From DASTQL01 sp035761805 (GTDB lineage Bacteria; Actinomycetota; Actinomycetes; Jiangellales; Jiangellaceae), in the NCBI GenBank assembly GCA_035761805.1, contig DASTQL010000233.1, positions 1-39,289 on the forward strand: a DNA stretch of 39,289 nucleotides, written 5' to 3'. Shown one piece after another: positions 32,612-39,289 of the stretch. Position 1 is the stretch's first letter. Each line of letters starts with the position of its first letter. Both the position numbers and the translations under genes were made by a program. Below the pieces are notes generated by a model. The model made no database searches and was not told where the DNA came from. It was given only the letters and a program-made list of their open reading frames with translations.

Positions 32612-32922
32612 AGTACACGACCCTTCGCTTGCTGCTCTTCGTGGCCGCCGCGGCCCTGCTCTACCTGGTCGGGCTCCGCGGCTTCCTCCTGCTGATCGTG
32701 GCGCTGCTCGTCTCCGGCATGGTGAGCCTGGTGGTGCTCAGCCGCTCCCGCGACGACGTCTCGAGCGCGATCTCGCACCGCTTCTCGGAGGTCAACCGGC
32801 GCATCGACGAGCGTGCAGCGGCCGAGGACCACCTGACCGGCGAACCGCCTCACCCGCCGGTGCGACCGGCGGAGCCGGGGCAGGCCGAGCCTCGTGACAG
32901 GGAGCGTCCTTCCGGCCCCTAG
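32599..32922 (+). CDS. DUF4229 family membrane protein
   Basis: 107 aa. Two adjacent N-terminal hydrophobic helices (LLLFVAAAALLYLVGLRGFL then LIVALLVSGMVSLVVLS), then RDDVSSAISHRFSEVNRRID, the family signature, and a Pro/Glu-rich tail. Function unknown. A TAGGCT box lies 10 nt before the ATG at 32599. Its stop codon TAG forms part of the predicted -10 box of the antiporter gene. Confidence 0.82.
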   Translation: MAILKYTTLRLLLFVAAAALLYLVGLRGFLLLIVALLVSGMVSLVVLSRSRDDVSSAISHRFSEVNRRIDERAAAEDHLTGEPPHPPVRPAEPGQAEPRDRERPSGP

Positions 32923-32925
32923 GGT
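32920..32925 (+). promoter_or_regulatory. Predicted -10 box of the leaderless antiporter gene
   Basis: TAGGGT, 7 nt (CTCCGGC), then the GTG at 32933. It includes the stop codon of the DUF4229 gene. Confidence 0.5.
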
Positions 32926-32932
32926 CTCCGGC

Positions 32933-34159
32933 GTGGAGGCCACCGACGAGGTCGTCTACCTGACCGCGGGCGTCGGGCTGATGCTCGCCGCGGTGCTGCC
33001 TCGCCTGCTGGCCGGACGGGCCTTCTCACCGGCCATCGCCTTCGTCGCCGTCGGCGCCCTGGCCGGGTTGCTGCCGGTCCCGCTCCCGGAGATCGCCCCG
33101 GCCACCGAGCGCGCCGTGACGCAGCGGCTCACCGAGGTGTGCGTCATCGTGGCCCTGATGGGCGTGGGGCTGGCCCTCGACCGCCCGGTGGGGTGGCGCC
33201 GCTGGTCCAGCACCTGGCGACTGCTCGCCGTCGCGATGCCGTTGTGCATCGCCGCCGTGGCCCTGCTCGGCTGGGGAGTGGCCGGGCTGGCGCCGGCGTC
33301 CGCCCTGCTGCTGGGTGCCGCCCTGGCCCCCACCGATCCGGTCCTCGCGTCGGACGTGCAGGTCGGGGAACCCGGCGCCGGGCAGGAGGACGAGGCGCGG
33401 TTCGCCCTCACCTCCGAGGCGGGTCTGAACGACGGGCTGGCCTTCCCCTTCGTCTACGCCGCGATCTTCCTCGCAGCCGGACCCGTCGCCGACTGGGGAC
33501 TGCGCTGGGTCGGCTGGGAGCTGGTGGGCAAGGTGGTCGTCGGAACCCTCGTGGGGGTCGCGGCCGGCTGGGCGATGGCTCGCGTGCTCTTCGACGCCCG
33601 ACGCAGGGTGCTCCGGCTGGCCGAGACCGCCGAGCCCGTCGTGGCGCTGGCGGCGGTGTTCCTCTCGTACGGGCTGGCGGAGGCCGTCGGTGGCTACGGG
33701 TTCCTGGCGGTCTTCGTCAGCGCCCTGGTGCTCCGCGACTACGAACGCACGCACGAGTACCACGGGGTCCTCCACGGCTTCCTCGAGCACATCGAGCGGC
33801 TGCTCACGCTGGGGCTGCTCCTGCTCCTCGGTCACGCCTGCGCGACGGGGATGCTCGACGACCTCACCTGGCGCGGTGCCCTCGTGGGGGCTCTGCTCGT
33901 CCTCGTCGTGCGGCCGCTGAGCGGCTGGCTGGCCCTGCTCGGCGGCCCCGGGTCCCGAGGAGAGAAGGCGGCGATCGCCTTCTTCGGGGTACGCGGGATC
34001 GGGTCGTTCTACTACCTCGCCTACGCGACCGGAGAGGCCGAGTTCCCGGGTGACGGCGAGCTGTGGTCGGTGGTGGCCTTCACCGTCCTCCTCTCCGTCG
34101 TGGTCCACGGGGTCACGGCGGCCCCTGCGGTCAACCGGCTGGACGAGGCGCGAGCCTGA
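32933..34159 (+). CDS. Cation/proton antiporter (CPA1/NhaP-like)
   Basis: 408 aa with about 12 membrane helices. LGAALAPTDPVLASDVQVG carries the conserved Pro-Thr-Asp-Pro, and TSEAGLNDGLAFPFVYAA the Asn-Asp transport motif of CPA1 antiporters; GVRGIGSFYYLAYA is also typical. Exchanges Na+ or K+ for H+ across the cell membrane. The GTG at 32933 is chosen for its upstream box; a 13-residue in-frame extension overlaps the upstream gene. Confidence 0.9.
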   Translation: MEATDEVVYLTAGVGLMLAAVLPRLLAGRAFSPAIAFVAVGALAGLLPVPLPEIAPATERAVTQRLTEVCVIVALMGVGLALDRPVGWRRWSSTWRLLAVAMPLCIAAVALLGWGVAGLAPASALLLGAALAPTDPVLASDVQVGEPGAGQEDEARFALTSEAGLNDGLAFPFVYAAIFLAAGPVADWGLRWVGWELVGKVVVGTLVGVAAGWAMARVLFDARRRVLRLAETAEPVVALAAVFLSYGLAEAVGGYGFLAVFVSALVLRDYERTHEYHGVLHGFLEHIERLLTLGLLLLLGHACATGMLDDLTWRGALVGALLVLVVRPLSGWLALLGGPGSRGEKAAIAFFGVRGIGSFYYLAYATGEAEFPGDGELWSVVAFTVLLSVVVHGVTAAPAVNRLDEARA

Positions 34160-34308
34160 TCCGCAGGTCCCAGCCTCGGGGACCTTGGTCACGACCCGCC
34201 TCCGCGGAGGTCCTGACCTGGCCCCGAATGCGTTACTTCGCAACCAATCTCGTGCACGGTGAGTGGTGTCAGGGCCACACCCGGCCACGAGACACCAGGG
34301 AGCACATC

Positions 34309-34893
34309 ATGGCCACCACCCAGCGCTACCGCGCCGAGGCCGCTCCCGCGACCGAGGGGACGGGACCCGTCCTCACGACCGCGGCGACGCACGTCCTCGC
34401 CGTCCTCCGCATCGCCTTCGGGCTCACCTTCCTGTGGGCGTTCCTCGACAAGCTGCTCGCTCTCGGCTACGCCACCGGGCGCGACGCCGAGACCGGCGTC
34501 GTCACCGTCCTCGGCGACCAGGCGTGGATCAACGGCGGCAGCCCCACCTACGGCTTCCTCACCTTCGGGGCCGACGGTCCGTTCAAGGAGTTCTACAACT
34601 CGATCGCCGGTGACCCGTGGACCAACTGGCTGTTCATGCTCGGTCTGCTGGGCATCGGCCTCGCGTTCACCTTCGGCTTCACCATGCGGGTCGCGAGTGT
34701 GGCGGGCTTCGTGCTCTACGTCCTCATGTGGACGGTGGCGCTGCCCCCGGCGAACAACCCGGTCCTCGACGAGCACATCCTGGGCGCTCTGACCATGCTG
34801 CTCCTCGGTCTGATGCTCGCGGGTGACCACTGGGGCGTCGGCAAGATGTGGGCCAGGGTCCCGCTGGTCGAGAGGTTCCCGGTGCTCCGGTGA
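34309..34893 (+). CDS. DoxX-family membrane protein
   Basis: 194 aa with four membrane helices after a hydrophilic start. VLRIAFGLTFLWAFLDKLLA is the DoxX-type first helix; GLLGIGLAFTFGFTMRVASV and LDEHILGALTMLLLGLMLAG follow, with an extracytoplasmic loop rich in Gly and Asn (WINGGSPTYGFLT). Relatives are membrane subunits with quinone or thiol redox links; role here unknown. AGGGAG 6 nt upstream fixes the ATG at 34309. The 149-nt upstream gap holds no gene. Confidence 0.85.
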   Translation: MATTQRYRAEAAPATEGTGPVLTTAATHVLAVLRIAFGLTFLWAFLDKLLALGYATGRDAETGVVTVLGDQAWINGGSPTYGFLTFGADGPFKEFYNSIAGDPWTNWLFMLGLLGIGLAFTFGFTMRVASVAGFVLYVLMWTVALPPANNPVLDEHILGALTMLLLGLMLAGDHWGVGKMWARVPLVERFPVLR

Positions 34894-34912
34894 ACCCTGG
34901 TCACGGGTAGGT

Positions 34913-34944
34913 CGGCGGGCCCCACGGGGCCCGCCGTTCTGTCT
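34913..34944 (+). terminator. Intrinsic terminator after the DoxX gene
   Basis: CGGCGGGCCC (34913-34922) pairs with GGGCCCGCCG (34927-34936), a perfect 10-bp stem, followed by TTCTGTCT. The clearest classical terminator in the window. Confidence 0.85.
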
Positions 34945-35006
34945 GTGGTGGGCAGCACCCCTCACCGTGTCGCCGCGGCCCCGTCCGCCCGCGCTCGCAC
35001 GGTGGC

Positions 35007-35465
35007 GTGCGTGCTCCTGTTGAAACGGTGGACGAGGACTCCCTGCGGGGACTGGCCCTGGGCGGCGACACCCAGCCGGCGGCGCTCCGGCGCAAGGCCC
35101 TCGCCGTCGTCGACCGCTCGGTGGCCCGGACGGCAGACCTCAGGATCCGTCTGGCTGCCGTGTGGCGGCCGGCCCAGGCGGACCTGATCGTGCTCGCCAC
35201 CGAGACCGACCGGGTCCTCACCGAGACGGTCCAGGTCCTGGAGGGCGTCCGGCCGCGCATCGCGGCCCTCCCGGTGGAGGACCAGCGGCTCTTCGCGAGG
35301 GCGGCCGGTCCGGTCGTCGGCGAGGTGCTCCTGGGCGAGGCGCGACTCGTCGGTGAGCTGACCGCCGCGGTCGTGGCCGCGCGGGAGTCCGGCGCGGGCC
35401 GGCTGCTCGCCCGGACGCCCGAGTGCCGGTCCCTGGATCAGGGGCTGCGGCTCGCGCCACCGTGA
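35007..35465 (+). CDS. Helical protein of unknown function
   Basis: 152 aa, not recognised. It is mainly helical and soluble: LRRKALAVVDRSVARTADLR, VLATETDRVLTETVQVLEG and LLGEARLVGELTAAVVAARE. Codon use has the strong third-position G/C of its neighbours. The opposite strand is also open but reads as charged low-complexity sequence. Start is uncertain: GTG at 35007, or GTG at 35028, neither with a good ribosome site. Stands alone between the DoxX terminator and the convergent GNAT gene. Confidence 0.55.
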   Translation: MRAPVETVDEDSLRGLALGGDTQPAALRRKALAVVDRSVARTADLRIRLAAVWRPAQADLIVLATETDRVLTETVQVLEGVRPRIAALPVEDQRLFARAAGPVVGEVLLGEARLVGELTAAVVAARESGAGRLLARTPECRSLDQGLRLAPP

Positions 35466-35509
35466 CTCCGGACGGTCGCCGAGCCCGAGCCGGCCCGAAT
35501 GCGCCCGGC

Positions 35510-36040
35510 TCAGCCGCCGAAGGGCGCCGCGTACGTCGCCCACCCGGATACCAGGGGCCCGTCGGTCAGGGGCAGTGCTTGGAACGCCTCCCCGGCGTCG
35601 TCGTAGGGCCCGGTGATCCCCAGCTCGCGGGCGGGCCGGAAGCCGAACCGCGAGTAGTAGGCGGGGTCTCCGAGCACCACGACCAGCCGTTCGCCGAGCC
35701 CCCGGGCGGCCGCCAGCTGAGCCTCGACGAGCGCGCTCCCAACACCGCGGCGCTGGTGGTCGGGGTCGACCGCGAGCGGCGCGAGCGCCACCGCGGCGCC
35801 GCCGCCGACATCCAGCCGTGTGCCGGCCACGTGGCCCACGACCGGGCCTCCGGGCGCCGGGCCGAGGAGTGCGACGAGGGCGAGGTCCGGCAGCCAGGCC
35901 GGGTCGGCGCGGAGGGCGTCCAGCAGGTCGGCCTCGTCCTCCTGCCCGAAGGCACGGCGCACGACCGCGCGGATCGTCGCGACCTCGCCCGGGTCGCCGG
36001 ACCGCTCGCCCCGTACCAGGAGACCCACCGGCGCCGGCAC
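35510..36040 (-). CDS. GNAT-family N-acetyltransferase
   Basis: 176 aa. The acetyl-CoA pyrophosphate loop is DPDHQRRGVGSALVEAQL; VALAPLAVDP is the preceding strand, and LGDPAYYSRFGFRPARELG the C-terminal strand typical of YhbS-like acetyltransferases. Acceptor unknown. GTG at 36040 is chosen, 5 nt after the menA stop; GTG at 36028 is an alternative. Probably co-transcribed as last gene of menE-menA. Confidence 0.85.
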   Translation of the reverse strand: MPAPVGLLVRGERSGDPGEVATIRAVVRRAFGQEDEADLLDALRADPAWLPDLALVALLGPAPGGPVVGHVAGTRLDVGGGAAVALAPLAVDPDHQRRGVGSALVEAQLAAARGLGERLVVVLGDPAYYSRFGFRPARELGITGPYDDAGEAFQALPLTDGPLVSGWATYAAPFGG

Positions 36041-36045
36041 CCGGC

Positions 36046-36927
36046 TCAGTCCGCCGAGAGCGCCAGGCCGAGGGCCAGCAAGGCTGCGTAGCACAGCTCG
36101 GTCAGCCCGGTGTCGCGCAGGACGGGGACGAGGTCGGGCCCGGTCGCCCCACCGACGACCGGCCGCGCCGCCCGGACGGCGACCGGCGCCGACAGCACGG
36201 CCAGCGCGCTCCACGGCCGGCCGGCGACGGAGAGCACCAGCGCGAGCGCGTACGGGAGGATCATCAGGACCACGTACAGCAGCCGCGTACGTCGCTGGCC
36301 AAGGGTCACGGCGAGCGTGCGCTTCCCGCCGGCCGTGTCGGTGGGGATGTCCCGGAGGTTGTTGGCGACGAGGATCGCGCAGGCCAGCGAGCCGATCGCG
36401 ACACCTGCGATCACCGAGCCCGGGGTCACCCGGCCCACCTGGACGTAGGTCGTGCCGATGACGGCGACGAGTCCGAAGAAGACGAAGACCGAGACCTCGC
36501 CGAGAGCCCGGTAGCCGTACGGGTGCCGCCCGCCGGTGTAGAACCACGCGGCGGCGATCGCCAGCGCGCCGACCCCGAGGAGGACCCAGGACTCCGCGAG
36601 GACGACGAGGACGAGCCCTGCGACCGCGGCCACCGCGAAGGAGACGAACGCGGCCGTCCTGACCCGCTCCGGCGCGGCCAGGGCCGAGCCGACCAGCCGA
36701 ACCGGCCCCACCCGCGCATCGTCGGTCCCGCGGACGCCGTCGGAGTAGTCGTTCGCGTAGTTGACGCCTACCTGCAGAGCCACGGCGACGACGAGGGCGA
36801 GCAGGGCGCGTGACCACACCGCCGAACCGACGGCGGCTGCCGCGCCGGTCCCCGCCAGCACCGGGGCGACGGCGGCGGGGAGCGTGCGCGGACGGGCGCC
36901 CGCCACCCACTGGGCGGCAGTGGTCAT
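36046..36927 (-). CDS. menA: 1,4-dihydroxy-2-naphthoate polyprenyltransferase
   Basis: 293 aa UbiA-family membrane prenyltransferase with about nine helices. The two Asp-rich Mg-diphosphate sites are NYANDYSDGVRGTDD (Asp60, Asp63) and NNLRDIPTDTAGGKRTLA (Asp193, Asp197). Attaches the polyprenyl tail to 1,4-dihydroxy-2-naphthoate to give demethylmenaquinone. The ATG at 36927 overlaps the menE stop by one base (TGATG), indicating translational coupling. Confidence 0.95.
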   Translation of the reverse strand: MTTAAQWVAGARPRTLPAAVAPVLAGTGAAAAVGSAVWSRALLALVVAVALQVGVNYANDYSDGVRGTDDARVGPVRLVGSALAAPERVRTAAFVSFAVAAVAGLVLVVLAESWVLLGVGALAIAAAWFYTGGRHPYGYRALGEVSVFVFFGLVAVIGTTYVQVGRVTPGSVIAGVAIGSLACAILVANNLRDIPTDTAGGKRTLAVTLGQRRTRLLYVVLMILPYALALVLSVAGRPWSALAVLSAPVAVRAARPVVGGATGPDLVPVLRDTGLTELCYAALLALGLALSAD

Positions 36928-38204
36928 CAGCGGTCTGCCTCCACCTGGGCAGGGGCGAGTGCGGTCCGGGCCAGCTCGGTGGCGGCACGGCGGTCGGGCT
37001 TGCCGCCGGCGCGGCGCGGCAGTTCGTCGACCACCACGAGCGCCCGTGGCGCATGGGCCACGGGGGCTCGCCTGGCCACCGCCGCGCGCACCGACTCGAG
37101 GGTCGGCGGCACCTCGGGGTCCACGGGCACCACCACGGCAACCACGCGTTGGCCCCATTCCTCGTCGGGCAGGGCCACAGCCGCGACCTCGGCGACGCCA
37201 GGGTGCAGGCCGACGACCGCGTCGACCGCGGCGAGTGGGACGTTCAGGCCGCCGGAGACGGCGACGTCATCGACCCGGCCGTGCACCTCCACCCGGCCGT
37301 CGTCAGCGATCCGGCCGAGGTCGGACGTGGTGAACCAGCCGTCGCCGAAGGCCTCCCGGGTCAGGTCGGGTTGAAGGCGGTAGCCGCGGGCGAGCACGTC
37401 GCCGCCGATGCGCAGCCGCCCGTCGGAGGACACCGACACGCGTACGCCGTCGAGCGGGAGGCCGTCGTAGATGCAGCCACCGCAGGTCTCCGTCATCCCG
37501 TACGAGGTGACGACGTTGACCCCGGTCGTCCGGGCGCGCGCCAGCAGGCGGGGCGAGATGGGGGCACCACCGACCAGGACCGCGTCATAGGCTCGGAGTG
37601 CGTCGACGGCGGCACCACCGGCGTCGAGCAGGCGGCCGAGCTGCACCGGTACCAGCGCCGTGTAGCGCCGGGTCCGGGAAGTCGCCAGCACCCGCATGCT
37701 CGCGGCGGCGAAGGACTCGGCGTCGAAGCCGTCACCGAGGTCGAGGGGGACGGGCTCCTGGCCTTCCAGGACGGAGCGCACGATCACCATCAGCCCGCCG
37801 ATGTGGGTCGCGGGCAGCGCCAGCAGCCACCGCCCCGGACCGCCGAGCCGGGTCACCGAGGCCCCCGCCGAGGCCCGGAGCGCGGTCGCGCCGAGCATGA
37901 CCCCCTTGGGCTCCCCGGTCGAGCCCGACGTGGGTACGACCAGGGCCACCGGGTCCAGCTCTCCGGACCCGTCCACCTCGTCGGGGACCTCGACCGGCAG
38001 GCTGGGTCGCAGCGTCTCCAACAGGTGGTCCCGCAGTGCCGGGGGTCCCTCCGGGAGTGGGAGCACGGCCGGGCCGCCCTCGAGGGCCGTGGCCACGGCG
38101 GGCATGATCCGGCGCAGCACGGCCTGTCCCTCCGGCACGGCGAGCGCGTGGACCGCACGCAGACCGATGCGGCCCCGCGGCGTGGAGGGAGTGGTGCTGG
38201 CCAT
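36927..38204 (-). CDS. menE: o-Succinylbenzoate-CoA ligase
   Basis: 425 aa, the short form usual in actinobacteria. ANL motifs: VVPTSGSTGEPKGVM (P-loop, 89-103), LPATHIGG, TSYGMTETCGG, WFTTSDLGR, GRVDDVAVSGGLNV and RRAGGKPDRR with the C-terminal catalytic Lys. Activates o-succinylbenzoate with ATP and CoA to feed MenB. A TAGCCT box lies 10 nt before the ATG at 38204. Directly upstream of menA; menB is 58 nt further upstream on the same strand. Confidence 0.94.
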   Translation of the reverse strand: MASTTPSTPRGRIGLRAVHALAVPEGQAVLRRIMPAVATALEGGPAVLPLPEGPPALRDHLLETLRPSLPVEVPDEVDGSGELDPVALVVPTSGSTGEPKGVMLGATALRASAGASVTRLGGPGRWLLALPATHIGGLMVIVRSVLEGQEPVPLDLGDGFDAESFAAASMRVLATSRTRRYTALVPVQLGRLLDAGGAAVDALRAYDAVLVGGAPISPRLLARARTTGVNVVTSYGMTETCGGCIYDGLPLDGVRVSVSSDGRLRIGGDVLARGYRLQPDLTREAFGDGWFTTSDLGRIADDGRVEVHGRVDDVAVSGGLNVPLAAVDAVVGLHPGVAEVAAVALPDEEWGQRVVAVVVPVDPEVPPTLESVRAAVARRAPVAHAPRALVVVDELPRRAGGKPDRRAATELARTALAPAQVEADR

Positions 38205-38262
38205 GGCGCGGTCCAGGCTACGACCCCCGGTCCGCGGGACCGGCCGGGAGTCCGGTGTCCGG

Positions 38263-39165
38263 TCAGAAGTACCAGGGGAAGCCGCTCCAGTCGGGCGCCC
38301 GCTTCTGCAGGAAGGCGTCGCGTCCCTCCACGGCCTCGTCGGTCATGTACGCGAGCCGGGTGGCCTCGCCGGCGAAGACCTGCTGCCCCACCAGGCCGTC
38401 GTCGACGGCGTTGAACGCGAACTTCAACATCCGTACGGCTTGCGGCGACTTGCCGAGCACCTCCCGGGCGACGCCGAGTGCGACGGCCTCGAGGTCGGCG
38501 TGGTCGGCAACCAGGTTGACCGCACCCATCCGCTGCATCGTCTCCGCGTCGTACGTGCGGCCGAGGAAGAAGATCTCTCTCGCGCGCTTCTGCCCGACCA
38601 TGCGGGCGAAGTAGGCGGAGCCGTACCCGCCGTCGAAGGAGCCGACGTCGGCGTCGGTCTGCCTGAAGCGGGCGTGCTCGCGGCTGGCGATCGTGAGGTC
38701 GCAGACCACGTGGAGGCTGTGGCCGCCCCCCGCTGCCCACCCCGGTACGACGGCGACGACCACCTTCGGCATGGTGCGGATCAGCCGCTGGACCTCGAGG
38801 ATGTGCAGCCGCCCGGCGCGGCCACGGTCGACGCTGGCGGCATCGTCGCCGCCGGCGTAGCGGTAGCCGTCCCGGCCGCGGATACGCTGGTCCCCCCCGG
38901 AGCAGAAGGCCCAGCCCCCGTCCTTGGGGCTGGGGCCGTTGCCGGTCAGCAGCACACACCCGACGTCGGTGGTCTGCCGGGCGTGGTCCAGCACGCGGTA
39001 GAGCTCGTCGACCGTGTGCGGGCGGAAGGCGTTGCGCACCTCCGGGCGGTCGAAGGCCACCCGGACGGCGCCCACGTCCAACGCACGGTGGTAGGTGAGG
39101 TCGGTGAGTTCGCCGAACCCGGGGACCTCGGTCCAGGCCGACGTGTCGAAGATCTCGGAGACCAC
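38263..39165 (-). CDS. menB: 1,4-dihydroxy-2-naphthoyl-CoA synthase
   Basis: 300 aa crotonase-fold enzyme that cyclises o-succinylbenzoyl-CoA. AFCSGGDQRIRG is the first oxyanion segment, VPGWAAGGGHSLHVVCDLT the second, DVGSFDGGYGSAY carries the catalytic Asp, and the end APDWSGFPWYF is the MenB-specific C-terminus. The GTG at 39165 is supported by a TATCCT box 7 nt upstream. It starts 19 bp from the divergent menC start. Confidence 0.95.
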   Translation of the reverse strand: MVSEIFDTSAWTEVPGFGELTDLTYHRALDVGAVRVAFDRPEVRNAFRPHTVDELYRVLDHARQTTDVGCVLLTGNGPSPKDGGWAFCSGGDQRIRGRDGYRYAGGDDAASVDRGRAGRLHILEVQRLIRTMPKVVVAVVPGWAAGGGHSLHVVCDLTIASREHARFRQTDADVGSFDGGYGSAYFARMVGQKRAREIFFLGRTYDAETMQRMGAVNLVADHADLEAVALGVAREVLGKSPQAVRMLKFAFNAVDDGLVGQQVFAGEATRLAYMTDEAVEGRDAFLQKRAPDWSGFPWYF

Positions 39166-39171
39166 GGGCGC

Positions 39172-39178
39172 GAGGATA
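39172..39178. promoter_or_regulatory. Overlapping divergent -10 boxes of menB and menC
   Basis: On the minus strand TATCCT (39178 to 39173) is 7 nt before the menB GTG. On the plus strand GAGGAT (39172-39177) is 7 nt before the menC GTG. The two boxes share five base pairs. The plus-strand box is the weaker call. Confidence 0.4.
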
Positions 39179-39184
39179 GGCGGC

Positions 39185-39289
39185 GTGCCCGAGGACCTCG
39201 CCGTGTGCTCCGTGCCGTTGCACCGACGCTTCCGCGGGGTCGACGCCCGCGAGGTGGTCCTGGTCCGTGGGCGGGCGGGGTGGGGCGAG
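39185..39289 (+). CDS. menC: o-Succinylbenzoate synthase, 5' end only
   Basis: 35 codons before the right edge. VCSVPLHRRFRGVDAREVVL and GRAGWGE match the N-terminal capping domain of MenC (o-succinylbenzoate synthase, enolase superfamily), which normally reads PLRTRFRG and later GWGEF. Catalytic residues lie beyond the window. The GTG at 39185 is 19 bp from the menB start on the other strand. The assignment agrees with the neighbouring men genes. Confidence 0.8.
   Translation, partial: MPEDLAVCSVPLHRRFRGVDAREVVLVRGRAGWGE

Noticed and set aside
34962..35543. A minus-strand gene opposite 35007-35465
   Set aside because: The product is charged low-complexity sequence, whereas the plus strand gives a regular helical protein with proper codon bias.

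Overview
The window is GC-rich DNA (strongly G/C at third codon positions, many GTG starts) from an actinomycete. Gene order follows the conserved actinobacterial block that in Mycobacterium tuberculosis runs from about Rv0500A to Rv0553, and the rex-hemACD order known from Streptomyces is present. A member of the Nocardioidaceae or a related family is my guess; the sequence does not settle the genus.

Layout: (1) 1-5.9 kb: a DEAD-box helicase running off the left edge, an AcuC-like deacetylase, then an excisionase-type HTH gene, a 33-residue bS22 ribosomal protein, an SDR epimerase-like protein and a PlsC-like acyltransferase. (2) 5.9-9.6 kb: an intergenic stretch with a structured repeat, a SerB1-like HAD phosphatase, a small monooxygenase-fold protein, an acyl-CoA ligase and a glutaredoxin-like protein, closed by an 86-nt palindrome. 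(3) 9.7-17.1 kb: a Rex operator, then rex-hemA-hemC-hemD with 4-nt overlaps, a secreted subtilase on the other strand, and hemB. (4) 17.1-24.5 kb: an accessory island with an esterase, a decayed secretory lipase, YnfA, a SnoaL-like protein, a LigD-type polymerase, an MMPL transporter, and a frameshifted PadR gene next to a frameshifted membrane gene. (5) 24.5-31 kb: hemL, a histidine phosphatase, and the System II cytochrome c genes (TlpA/ResA-like, ccdA, resB, ccsB), mostly overlapping by 1-4 nt. (6) 31-36 kb: PLDc_N protein, threonine dehydratase-like enzyme, DUF4229 protein, cation/proton antiporter, DoxX protein, an unknown protein and a GNAT acetyltransferase. (7) 36-39.3 kb: menA, menE and menB on the minus strand, and the start of menC diverging on the plus strand.

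The functional core is respiratory cofactor supply: an NADH/NAD+-sensing repressor heads tetrapyrrole synthesis (hemA, hemC, hemD, then hemB and hemL), followed by heme attachment to cytochromes c and by menaquinone synthesis.

Most notable non-coding signals: a roughly 100-nt structured element present twice (6200 and 24521) with compensatory base changes, the 86-nt palindrome in front of rex, a recurrent -10 box placed 6-7 nt before start codons (predicted leaderless mRNAs), and overlapping divergent start signals for menB and menC. I see no tRNA, rRNA, CRISPR array or insertion sequence. I did not find a clearly new multi-gene system; the repeated structured element is the best candidate for something undescribed.
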